Positions 28,725 through 36,580 of a stretch of DNA of 64,000 nucleotides are shown piece after piece. Below the pieces are notes generated by a model. The model saw nothing but the letters and a program-made list of their open reading frames with translations, was not told the DNA's origin and made no database searches. The position numbers and the translations under genes are program-made. Within the stretch, counting starts at the first letter, position 1. Every line of letters starts with the position of its first letter. The stretch comes from Neoalteromonas facilis (lineage in GTDB: Bacteria; Pseudomonadota; Gammaproteobacteria; Enterobacterales; Alteromonadaceae). The stretch covers positions 372,001 through 436,000 of the forward strand of contig NZ_PEAY01000001.1 in NCBI RefSeq assembly GCF_002807665.1, written 5' to 3'.

Positions 28725-30158
28725 TTACGCTGCCTGGCTTGCTGGCTCTTGGCCAAAGCTTTCTTTAGGGGCTCTAATTGTCATGTAGGCGTTGTATGCC
28801 ATGATCAACATACCAACAACAATGAACACACCACCAAGGAAACGAACGACATAGAACGGCTTAGAGGCTTCTAATGATTCTACAAAGCTATAGGTTAGTG
28901 TGCCGTCAGCGTTAACTGCGCGCCACATCAAGCCTTGAAGAACACCTGAGATCCACATCGCTACAATGTAAAGAACAACACCAATGGTCGTTAACCAGAA
29001 ATGAACATTAACCAACTTAACTGAGTACATGCCGCGTTGGCCAAATAACACTGGAATAAGGTGATAAATTGAACCGATAGACACCATCGCAACCCAACCT
29101 AACGCACCAGAATGCACGTGTCCAACAGTCCAGTCTGTGTAGTGAGATAGCGCGTTTACCGTCTTAATACTCATCATCGGACCTTCAAACGTCGACATGC
29201 CGTAGAAAGATAGAGAAACAATCAAGAAGCGTAACACTGGGTCAGTACGTAGTTTATGCCACGCACCTGACAACGTCATAATCCCGTTAATCATACCGCC
29301 CCAAGAAGGAACAAATAGGATTAACGACATCACCATACCCAACGACTGAGTCCAATCAGGAAGCGCAGTATAATGAAGGTGGTGAGGACCGGCCCAAATG
29401 TACAGTGAAATAAGTGCCCAGAAGTGAACCACCGAAAGACGATAGCTGTAAACTGGTCGGCCGGCTTGTTTTGGTACGAAATAGTACATCATCCCTAGGA
29501 ATCCTGCCGTTAGGAAGAAACCTACCGCGTTGTGGCCATACCACCATTGCATCATGGCATCGACTGCACCCGCATATAGAGAGTAAGATTTGGTGAAAGA
29601 CAATGGAATCGCCATGCTGTTACCGATATGCAATACCGCAACGGTCAACATAAATGCGCCTAAAAACCAGTTAGCAACATAGATGTGAGACGTTTTACGG
29701 ATCACCAGGGTTCCGAAGAAGTTGATGATGTATGCGACCCATACTAAAGCGATCAGGATATCAATCGGCCATTCAAGCTCAGCGTACTCTTTGCTGCTGG
29801 TGATACCTAATGGCAAGGTAACAACGGCACTTAAAATAACGGCCTGCCATCCCCAAAACGTAAACGACGCTAGTTTATCGCTGAACAATCGTACCTGACA
29901 GGTACGCTGAACGATGTAGTATGAGGTAGCGAATAGGGCGCAACCACCGAACGCAAAAATAACCGCGTTGGTATGAAGGGGACGCAATCGTGAATAGGTT
30001 AACCATGGGAGGTCGAAGTTTAAAGCAGGTGCAAATAACTGCGCTGCAATAAGGACTCCAACGGTCATCCCAATGATGCCCCAGATGATTGTCATCACGG
30101 TAAATTGCCGAACCACTTTATAGTTGTAGTCTGGCTGTGCTTGGCTGATTTCACTCAT
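28725..30158 (-). CDS. ccoN: cbb3 cytochrome oxidase catalytic subunit I CcoN
   Basis: A 477-residue haem-copper oxidase subunit with about 12 membrane helices, which reduces oxygen at very low oxygen tension and pumps protons. Histidine ligands are visible in [14 protein letters not shown] (low-spin haem), [10 protein letters not shown] and GPHHLHYTA (CuB) and [11 protein letters not shown] (high-spin haem). The ATG at 30158 ([14 protein letters not shown]) was preferred to a TTG seven codons upstream. The FNR box at 30305-30318 lies 147 bases upstream. Confidence 0.97.
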   Translation of the reverse strand: MSEISQAQPDYNYKVVRQFTVMTIIWGIIGMTVGVLIAAQLFAPALNFDLPWLTYSRLRPLHTNAVIFAFGGCALFATSYYIVQRTCQVRLFSDKLASFTFWGWQAVILSAVVTLPLGITSSKEYAELEWPIDILIALVWVAYIINFFGTLVIRKTSHIYVANWFLGAFMLTVAVLHIGNSMAIPLSFTKSYSLYAGAVDAMMQWWYGHNAVGFFLTAGFLGMMYYFVPKQAGRPVYSYRLSVVHFWALISLYIWAGPHHLHYTALPDWTQSLGMVMSLILFVPSWGGMINGIMTLSGAWHKLRTDPVLRFLIVSLSFYGMSTFEGPMMSIKTVNALSHYTDWTVGHVHSGALGWVAMVSIGSIYHLIPVLFGQRGMYSVKLVNVHFWLTTIGVVLYIVAMWISGVLQGLMWRAVNADGTLTYSFVESLEASKPFYVVRFLGGVFIVVGMLIMAYNAYMTIRAPKESFGQEPASQAA

Positions 30159-30304
30159 TTGACGGATCTTCCACTGCAATTTAAAAAAGTGTTTTCACTG
30201 TTTGTCCTTGGCGATTTATGCTTTATTTTGTATCGGCCAAGTGGTTTTTGACGGTGCGATAATAATGCTTTTAAATACATAAAGATACCCAAAGCACAAA
30301 ACAG

Positions 30305-30318
30305 TTGATCTCGGTCAA
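30305..30318. promoter_or_regulatory. FNR box in the cco divergent promoter region
   Basis: TTGATCTCGGTCAA fits the palindrome TTGAT-N4-ATCAA with one mismatch. It lies 147 bases before ccoN and 44 bases before the small + strand gene at 30362. Activation of ccoNOQP by Fnr at low oxygen is the likely role, given that fnr closes the same gene run. Confidence 0.75.
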
Positions 30319-30361
30319 TAAACGATATTCAAACGTTAAACACAGGTTAATATTTAGTTAA

Positions 30362-30826
30362 ATGTCGATGCAAAAATACGCAACTTTTTCACTCGTAACC
30401 ATTATCGCTATTGTCACATTTATATTTATAAAAAACGGCAGTGAACATCCAATAGCACCAACAGGGCAAAGTGCTTTAAATATAGCAGGGGATCACCTAT
30501 GCATCATGTCAGATCGAGAATGTACTGTTAACCTAGATAATCAGGCTTTTACAATTTCATTTGTAGAGCCACCACAGATAGAGGAAGAGAGCTTTGTTAG
30601 CGTTAAATCGACAGCCTCATTTAGCGTCGAAGCGGGCTGGATTGAAGGCGTGAATATGTATATGGGAAAAACACCGGTAATTCGTAATGCGGAATCAACT
30701 ACATCATACGAGGGCCTGTTCTTCTTAGGGAGTTGCAATCTGACGCAAATGGAATGGCAAATGACACTCGTTATAAACAAAAAAACGCAGCCAATAAGCG
30801 TGCGTTTTTTTACTACCGTTGAATAA
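30362..30826 (+). CDS. Small exported or membrane-anchored protein, unknown
   Basis: A 154-residue protein with an N-terminal hydrophobic helix (about 6-23) that could be an anchor or signal peptide, then a soluble domain. Three cysteines (HLCIM, ECTVN, SCNLT) in the presumed periplasmic part. I do not recognise the family. It is transcribed divergently from ccoN across the FNR box, so it may be co-regulated with the oxidase. An intrinsic terminator is embedded in its last codons (30779-30811). A second in-frame ATG at 30368 is possible. Confidence 0.65.
   Translation: MSMQKYATFSLVTIIAIVTFIFIKNGSEHPIAPTGQSALNIAGDHLCIMSDRECTVNLDNQAFTISFVEPPQIEEESFVSVKSTASFSVEAGWIEGVNMYMGKTPVIRNAESTTSYEGLFFLGSCNLTQMEWQMTLVINKKTQPISVRFFTTVE
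30779..30811. terminator. Bidirectional terminator inside the 3' end of the small gene
   Basis: AAAAAAACGCA (30779-30789) and TGCGTTTTTTT (30801-30811) form an 11-bp palindromic stem flanked by A-run and T-run, so it can end transcription from both sides. It lies within the coding sequence ending at 30826 and 27 bases past the stop of the convergent bacterioferritin gene. Confidence 0.75.
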
Positions 30827-30837
30827 TAAGACTAGCG

Positions 30838-31305
30838 TTACATTTGAGACTGCAAATAATTTGCTAATCCAACGCGCTTTATCAAGCCTAATTGTTGCTC
30901 TAGCCAGTAAGCATGGTCAACTTCTGTATCATCAAGCAATTCCAACAAAATATCGCGTGTAACATAGTCTTGTTCTGTTTCGGCTAATGCCATCACTTCC
31001 CTGAGCTTATTTGCAACTTCATATTCGACTCGAAGATCACTTGCTAGCATTTCAGGAACGTCTTTTCCTACCATAAACCCAACGCGCGTTTGCATGTCAG
31101 GTGTACCTTCTAAAAACAAAATACGCTCAATCAGTTTAGTTGCATGGCCTTTTTCATCATCAAATTCATGATTGATGCGCTCATAAAGTTTATTTAAACC
31201 CCAATCGAGATACATTTGTGAATGAATAAAGTATTGATCCATCGCTGCTAATTCATAAGCGAGTAGGGTGTTCAAGCCCTCGATAATATTGTGCTTACCC
31301 TGCAT
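30838..31305 (-). CDS. bfr: Bacterioferritin, ferroxidase-type subunit
   Basis: A 155-residue four-helix ferritin subunit. In E. coli numbering it keeps the diiron ligands E18, E51, H54, E94 and an E-x2-H pair (128/131, shifted by one residue). The haem ligand Met52 is lysine, so it should oxidise iron but not bind haem. The ATG at 31305 has a perfect AGGAGG 9 bases upstream, embedded in the last codons of the preceding bacterioferritin gene; an ATG at 31314 would overlap it. It forms a coupled pair with the haem-type subunit. Confidence 0.92.
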   Translation of the reverse strand: MQGKHNIIEGLNTLLAYELAAMDQYFIHSQMYLDWGLNKLYERINHEFDDEKGHATKLIERILFLEGTPDMQTRVGFMVGKDVPEMLASDLRVEYEVANKLREVMALAETEQDYVTRDILLELLDDTEVDHAYWLEQQLGLIKRVGLANYLQSQM

Positions 31306-31306
31306 G

Positions 31307-31783
31307 TTATTCATCCTCCTCAATTTGGCTCTGTAGGTAATTCTCTATACCCATAGCCTCTATTTGATACTGTTGAGTTTCTAGCCAGTCGATGTAGTCT
31401 TCTTCGTAGGTCAGTATATCTTCAAGCAGATCACGACTTACATAGTCTTGTTCAGATTCGCACAGCGCGATTGCCTTCTTGAGTAGCGGAACTTGCTCGA
31501 GTTCAAATGTCATATCACACTTCAACATCTCTGCTGTGTCTTCGCCGATGTAGAGCTTGCCAAGCTTTTGTAAGTTGGGTAATCCCTCAAGAAACAGGAT
31601 CCGCTCGATAAGCTTATCTGCTTGTTTCATATCCTTAATCGACTTTTTGTAACTGGTTTCATTCAAATTACAAAAGCCCCAATTTTTATACATGCGGGCA
31701 TGCAAAAAATACTGGTTAATGGACGTAAGCTCTGAAGTTAATACTTCATTGAGAATTGCAATAACGCTTTTATTACCTTGCAT
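31307..31783 (-). CDS. bfr: Bacterioferritin, haem-binding subunit
   Basis: A 158-residue ferritin subunit. It keeps E18, E94, E127 and the haem ligand M52, but the ferroxidase residues E51, H54 and H130 are D, Q and Y. It should therefore bind haem between dimers and not oxidise iron well. Such split roles are known from Pseudomonas, Neisseria and Magnetospirillum, where both subunits build one 24-mer shell. The ATG at 31783 gives MQGNKSVIAILN. A Fur-box-like site lies 90 bases upstream. Confidence 0.92.
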   Translation of the reverse strand: MQGNKSVIAILNEVLTSELTSINQYFLHARMYKNWGFCNLNETSYKKSIKDMKQADKLIERILFLEGLPNLQKLGKLYIGEDTAEMLKCDMTFELEQVPLLKKAIALCESEQDYVSRDLLEDILTYEEDYIDWLETQQYQIEAMGIENYLQSQIEEDE

Positions 31784-31872
31784 TGGGTGTCTCGCCAAAA
31801 GAAATTAGGCAAAAGTATAGCGCAAACTCACCGAAATTCAATTTTTCTTTAAATATCATACAGATACAAAGT

Positions 31873-31891
31873 GATAACGATTCTCAATTCG
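31873..31891. promoter_or_regulatory. Fur-box-like site upstream of the bacterioferritin pair
   Basis: GATAACGATTCTCAATTCG agrees with the 19-base Fur consensus GATAATGATAATCATTATC at about 13 positions. It lies between the antiporter stop and the bfr start, the expected place for iron control. Confidence 0.5.
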
Positions 31892-31906
31892 TCTACTATT
31901 CTTATT

Positions 31907-33493
31907 CTATTGGTCCGTAACACATATACGATCTTCAACAAAAGCTAAGCTTTCTTCTGCAAAACCAAGGCCCGCTTCTTTGAAGAAGTTGAATACTTTG
32001 TCTACGCCACTGTCCTGCAATGCTGACACTTCATCTTCGTAGCGAGCAATTGCGGCTATTTTGCCTTTAAAATCTACCGCTTTTAATTGTTCAGTAATGT
32101 TTATGGCGTCATCTATTGAAGGCAACGCTAGCATGACAAGTTCCACTTGGCTGACGTCCAAGCTTTCCCAAAGATCGGCATCTTCACCGTCGCCGGTAAT
32201 AACCTGCAGTCCCTGTTTTTGTAATTTGCGAATTTTACTTCTATCGGCATCCATACCCCAGACTGCATCTCCGGCTAAATGACTCAATGAACTGAAGGCT
32301 CCCATACCGACGCGCCCCATACCAACAATCAAAAAACGTCCTTTTTCCATGACAGGGTACTGATCTTCAGGCAAGCGTGTAGCTTTTTCCCACTTCTTAA
32401 GGGAGGCATTGTATTGACTGTAGAGTTTGTGCGCAGAACGATACACCACGCTGGTTAGTACGAACGATATCGAAACTGCCAGTGCAATAATCACCAACCA
32501 TTCCGTTGTCATCAGTCCTAAGCTAACCGCAAGTGCAGCAACTATAAGTCCAAACTCACTGTAATTTGTCATTACCAAGCCGGTAAGGAAGCTTGTGCGA
32601 GCGCGTAGACGTAACACAGTCAATAAAACGTAAAATATAAAATATTTAAGTGGCAGTAGTAATGCGATGATTACTGCAATACCTAACATTTCCCATGTGG
32701 GTAGGGCTGTTAAACCAATGCTAATAAAGAACCCGATTAAAAATAGATCTTTAAAACTTAATAATGCTTTGGCCATTTCAGCAGATTTTGCGTGGGTCGC
32801 AAGTAGTAACCCCATGACCAAAGCACCGAGATCGCCTTTAACACCAACAAGTTCAAACAACTGATAGCCGCCCAGTGCGAATATAAACCCTGTTAACGGC
32901 AGCAATTCACCGTGGCCGGACGCATTAACAATTTTGCCAAATATAGGGGCTAACGGTAGCAAAAGTAGCAGTCCAATGGCCCAGACATCCGGAAGCTTAC
33001 CAGTGGCGACAACCAGAAATACGACGGCAAAAATATCTTGCATAACCAAGATACCCATTGCGACCTTACCATGACGGGTTTTACTTTCTCCGTTCTCTTC
33101 TAAGACCTTCATCACACACACTGTACTAGAGAAGCTCAGAGCAAATACTATTAGTGCCACGGTACTGACTTGCATATCAGCAATATAAGAAACACCTAAC
33201 ATTGACAGTGCCGCTATAATGACGCCTGCAAGCCCCATCCAAATCCCAGTGTGTAGCACACTGCCAAGCCAAACTTCGCGTTTAGCTAGATCTTGCATGT
33301 TTAACTTAAGACCAATGGTGAACAACATAATTGTGATGCCTAACGACGCAATTTGGTCTAACGACGCACTGGCTTCGAATCCTGAAAAGTGAAGAATGAA
33401 ACCTGCCGCTAGATAGCCAACTAGCGGTGGAATACCGATTAGCTTGACGCCAAGCCCACAAATGAAAGCAAAAAGAAGAAAGATATATTCCAT
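31907..33493 (-). CDS. Kef/CPA2-type monovalent cation:proton antiporter with RCK domain
   Basis: A 528-residue protein. The first 385 residues form about 12 membrane helices of the CPA2 antiporter fold (FTIGLKLNMQDL near 57; FSSTVCVMKVLEENGES near 119; FFISIGLTALP near 264). The C-terminal soluble part (about 405-520) is a Rossmann-type RCK/TrkA-N domain with FLIVGMGRVGMGA and the following GMDADRSK. It resembles KefB/KefC/YbaL; the glutathione-binding residues cannot be judged by eye. Potassium or sodium efflux is likely. Confidence 0.88.
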   Translation of the reverse strand: MEYIFLLFAFICGLGVKLIGIPPLVGYLAAGFILHFSGFEASASLDQIASLGITIMLFTIGLKLNMQDLAKREVWLGSVLHTGIWMGLAGVIIAALSMLGVSYIADMQVSTVALIVFALSFSSTVCVMKVLEENGESKTRHGKVAMGILVMQDIFAVVFLVVATGKLPDVWAIGLLLLLPLAPIFGKIVNASGHGELLPLTGFIFALGGYQLFELVGVKGDLGALVMGLLLATHAKSAEMAKALLSFKDLFLIGFFISIGLTALPTWEMLGIAVIIALLLPLKYFIFYVLLTVLRLRARTSFLTGLVMTNYSEFGLIVAALAVSLGLMTTEWLVIIALAVSISFVLTSVVYRSAHKLYSQYNASLKKWEKATRLPEDQYPVMEKGRFLIVGMGRVGMGAFSSLSHLAGDAVWGMDADRSKIRKLQKQGLQVITGDGEDADLWESLDVSQVELVMLALPSIDDAINITEQLKAVDFKGKIAAIARYEDEVSALQDSGVDKVFNFFKEAGLGFAEESLAFVEDRICVTDQ

Positions 33494-33580
33494 GGCGAGG
33501 TTTCCCTAATGAAAAAATATTATCGCGTTTCAGAGCTGATTTTGGTGGAATGATAGGGTATATGTAAATAAAAAACGTAT

Positions 33581-33964
33581 CTAATGCTTATCTTTTAAGC
33601 GTTCAGACAATGCATTTAACTCCATAAGCAAGGCATTTTCTTTAATTCTCAATGCACCTAATTCAAACGTTATCTCAGCCTCGCGTTGTTTAACTTGCTC
33701 GTATGTCATGTCACGTGTGGCTAATGGCGTGGAGGGATTTGTTTGTTGCCCCGAGGGGGCAGAGCTTTCCATAGATTGTTGTTCACGACGAGCCTTATTT
33801 CGCTCAGCTCTATCTATAAGCTCTAGCTTGTCAGCAAAACGAGTTAAGGCGACTCGATTAATATTAATGCCCAGCTCATGACATTGCTCTAGTGTCTTAT
33901 CATACTGGCGATAGTTATTGGCGCGGATGAGTCGTTTGACCAAATCCACTTTATCGTCTTTCAA
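33581..33964 (-). CDS. Small helical protein with a phage Mu Gp27-like N-terminus
   Basis: A 127-residue cytosolic protein in two parts. Residues 5-50 (RLIRANNYRQYDKTL ... GININRVALTRFADKLE) resemble the DUF3486/Mu Gp27 helix-turn-helix type, in which a segment like ISRSALHRYGKKLE recurs. Residues 88-127 are a coiled coil. A serine/proline/glutamine linker joins them. Function unknown. It may be the last gene of a unit with the hydrolase and Baeyer-Villiger genes upstream (67-base gap). No other phage gene is near, so it is not evidence of a prophage. Confidence 0.6.
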   Translation of the reverse strand: MKDDKVDLVKRLIRANNYRQYDKTLEQCHELGININRVALTRFADKLELIDRAERNKARREQQSMESSAPSGQQTNPSTPLATRDMTYEQVKQREAEITFELGALRIKENALLMELNALSERLKDKH

Positions 33965-34031
33965 TGAGAGCCTCGTTTTATATACTTCTTTATCTACTTG
34001 TTATCGGCCAGTCAGCTAAAATGTTTCGAGG

Positions 34032-34949
34032 TTAATCTGCACCGACAAATTGTTTTACTGCGTAAGCTGTCCTGCTTGGTGCTTCTACCATCGGCATGTG
34101 CCCTAAATCATACCAAATGTGTGCAGTACAGTTTAATCCTTGCTGCCATTCATTAGCGCCTGAGACATGGATCAACTCGTCTTTTGCGCCCCAGATAACA
34201 AGTGCAGGGCAATGACAGTTAGGCAAATCGGCTTTAAGGTAACCTTCGTTTTGATTGAAGTCACCCCATATTTGCTGAAGCTCTTGCTCTTTAGCCATAT
34301 ATTTTTCACAAACCGCGTCTTTAACAACAGAAGGGATAAAAGGTGGGCGTGCCATTACCATATTATAAAAACGTTTGAATGCTGCTTTATTATCGATGAA
34401 AAAAGGGTTTTCGCCGTTATTAATTAGTTTATCCATAGTGCTTGGGATTGGCGTTTTAAGTCCTGCGGGATCAATTAAAGTCACAGACGCACATTTTGCT
34501 GTATGACAGGCTAAGTGAGCGGCAATCAAGCCTCCCATAGAGTTACCTACGATGTGTGCTTTGGTGTGGCCCAGTTGTTCTATTAACAGCGCAATGCGAT
34601 CGGCTTGGGCTTTTGGCGTATAGCTCCAGCGTTGATCAAATCCCGTTGCACCATGTCCAGCCATGTCAGGGATCACCACAAAGAAGTGTTCATTCAGATT
34701 GTTGGCAAAACGCAACCAAACCGTATGGTCTGCGCTAAAGCCATGCAATAAAATGAGAAGAGGCTTTGATTCATTCGCGTTTTGCCAAAAATGATATTCA
34801 ATACCATCTAACATGGCAGTGCGTTTTTTGAATCCATAAAGCTTTTCTTCAAGGTCATTTGCGAAATCATATAACCAATGGCCAAAACGAGGATAGGTTT
34901 TCCAATAAACCACAATAACGAGCAGAACAAGTACAAACAAAATGGACAT
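34032..34949 (-). CDS. Membrane-anchored alpha/beta hydrolase
   Basis: A 305-residue hydrolase with one N-terminal membrane helix (about 2-18). Oxyanion region LHGFSADHT lies near 70, the nucleophile elbow GNSMGG near 138, the acid in WGAKDELIH and the histidine in LGHMPMVEAP near 285, so the triad is complete. Substrate unknown. It follows the Baeyer-Villiger monooxygenase by 57 bases on the same strand, suggesting that it cleaves the ester product. Confidence 0.85.
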   Translation of the reverse strand: MSILFVLVLLVIVVYWKTYPRFGHWLYDFANDLEEKLYGFKKRTAMLDGIEYHFWQNANESKPLLILLHGFSADHTVWLRFANNLNEHFFVVIPDMAGHGATGFDQRWSYTPKAQADRIALLIEQLGHTKAHIVGNSMGGLIAAHLACHTAKCASVTLIDPAGLKTPIPSTMDKLINNGENPFFIDNKAAFKRFYNMVMARPPFIPSVVKDAVCEKYMAKEQELQQIWGDFNQNEGYLKADLPNCHCPALVIWGAKDELIHVSGANEWQQGLNCTAHIWYDLGHMPMVEAPSRTAYAVKQFVGAD

Positions 34950-35006
34950 GATTTATTCCTTTAAAATGAGAAAGAGCGCTGAAAACGGAGTGATTTTTGT
35001 GATTTA

Positions 35007-36479
35007 TCAGCTAGTAAAGTGATCGTTTTTTCTAAAACGAGAACATAATCGGCGGTAACTAAAACTAAAACCAGGAAACATTGCGATTACTTTACCACTT
35101 TTGCTTTTATACCAAGATTGACAGCCACCAGTATGCCATACAGTACTCTGCATTTCTCTATGTACCATGCTGGTATAGCGCGCCTCTGCGTCACGCGTAA
35201 CTTCAATAGCGTTTGATTTCGAGCCTAGCACTATTTTTATCGCTTTCATTATGTACTTCATTTGTGACTCAATCACAAAAAGTGCTGAAGTATGGCCAAT
35301 CCCCGTATTAGGTCCTGTCACAATAAATAAATTGGGAAATTCAGGTACGCTTGTCCCAAGATATGCACGTGGATAATCACGCCAGAAATCGCTTAATTTA
35401 GCCCCGTTTTTGCCGAAGACAGGGTATGAAATCAAACCGTCTGTAGCATCGAAACCCGTCGCATAAATAATAACGTCTAAGTCTATTGAATCATTTTTTT
35501 GGGTAATGATACCTGTTGGCGTTATTTCAGATACGCCATCATATTTGTCATGAAAGACCGTATTGGTATTTGTAAGTGCTGGATAAAGCGTATTAGAGAT
35601 AATGACTCGCTTACATCCTATAGTGAAGTCTGGAGTAAGTTTTTGCCGTAGGTCTGGATCTTTCACTTGCCTATTTAAATGACGTTTCGCAGGCCTTGTA
35701 CCAATGCTTTCTAGCAATCTAGTCGAATATTTAAATCCTATGATACGAAACTCAAGCATCCAATAAATAAACCATCGTAACAAATACGCTACCGGCTTAA
35801 ATTTTAGTAACCAGCGCTGCCACGGTTTAAACGTCACATCTTTTCGGGGTATAACCCAATGTGGCGTTCTTTGAAACACATGTAGCGTTTTAACACTATC
35901 TACAATGGCGGGAATGACCTGAGCCGCGCTCGCACCGCTGCCGATTATGGCGACCCGTTTATTGTGTAATTCGACCTGATGATCCCACTGGTTTGTATGA
36001 AAACTAGCGCCAGCAAACGAATCTAGACCTTTAAATGGGGGGGTAACTGGCTGACTGAGTGGCCCGGTGGCATTGATAACAAATCGCGTCTTTATATGCT
36101 CTTGGTTATTTAATTTAACCGTCCAATGCTTATCAACATCATTCCAGCGTATTTCCGTCACGTTCGCGTTACAACGTAACTTATTTTTTAGTTGATATTT
36201 GTTAAATATATGCTGAGTGTATGCTTCCAATTCTGGTTGCTCTGCATAGAGCCTTGTCCAATCATAGGGTTCAAATGAAAGACTATACAGTGGAGATTGA
36301 ACGTCTACCGCTGCACCAGGATAGGCATTTTGCTTCCAGGTTCCGCCCGCAAAAGAACGTCGCTCAAGCATAATAAAATCATCGACACCTTGTTTTAATA
36401 GGTTTATCGCTGCGGTTTGACCGCCAAAGCCACTTCCGATGATAACAACAGTATATAAAGGCGCTTCTAAATCATTCAT
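35007..36479 (-). CDS. FAD-dependent monooxygenase of Baeyer-Villiger type
   Basis: A 490-residue flavoprotein. The first Rossmann motif GSGFGGQTAA is at 15-24. The Baeyer-Villiger fingerprint F-x-G-x3-H-x3-W is present as FAGASFHTNQW near 152, and the second dinucleotide motif IGSGASAAQ near 180. FMO relatives would have Tyr or Phe in place of the final Trp. It should use NADPH and oxygen to turn a ketone into an ester or lactone; the ketone is unknown. It is first in a - strand unit with an alpha/beta hydrolase. Confidence 0.88.
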   Translation of the reverse strand: MNDLEAPLYTVVIIGSGFGGQTAAINLLKQGVDDFIMLERRSFAGGTWKQNAYPGAAVDVQSPLYSLSFEPYDWTRLYAEQPELEAYTQHIFNKYQLKNKLRCNANVTEIRWNDVDKHWTVKLNNQEHIKTRFVINATGPLSQPVTPPFKGLDSFAGASFHTNQWDHQVELHNKRVAIIGSGASAAQVIPAIVDSVKTLHVFQRTPHWVIPRKDVTFKPWQRWLLKFKPVAYLLRWFIYWMLEFRIIGFKYSTRLLESIGTRPAKRHLNRQVKDPDLRQKLTPDFTIGCKRVIISNTLYPALTNTNTVFHDKYDGVSEITPTGIITQKNDSIDLDVIIYATGFDATDGLISYPVFGKNGAKLSDFWRDYPRAYLGTSVPEFPNLFIVTGPNTGIGHTSALFVIESQMKYIMKAIKIVLGSKSNAIEVTRDAEARYTSMVHREMQSTVWHTGGCQSWYKSKSGKVIAMFPGFSFSYRRLCSRFRKNDHFTS

Positions 36480-36520
36480 GCACAGATTTCATAATACAGT
36501 TAACGCTACTCAGGCAAAGA

Positions 36521-36539
36521 TATAGGTGCTATACCTATA
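36521..36539. promoter_or_regulatory. Palindrome overlapping a TATAAT box between divergent genes
   Basis: TATAGGT (36521-36527), spacer GCTAT, ACCTATA (36533-36539) form perfect 7-base arms. The right arm overlaps TATAAT at 36536-36541, a -10 box suitable for the + strand gene at 36581. It is a likely operator for an unidentified regulator. Confidence 0.55.
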
Positions 36540-36580
36540 ATATAAAGTAGGAGTCTAACAAGAATAATAACGGAGTGTGT

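Noticed and set aside
33581-33964. Prophage remnant
   Set aside because: One Gp27-like small gene alone, with no phage structural, integrase or terminase genes around it and no att repeats.
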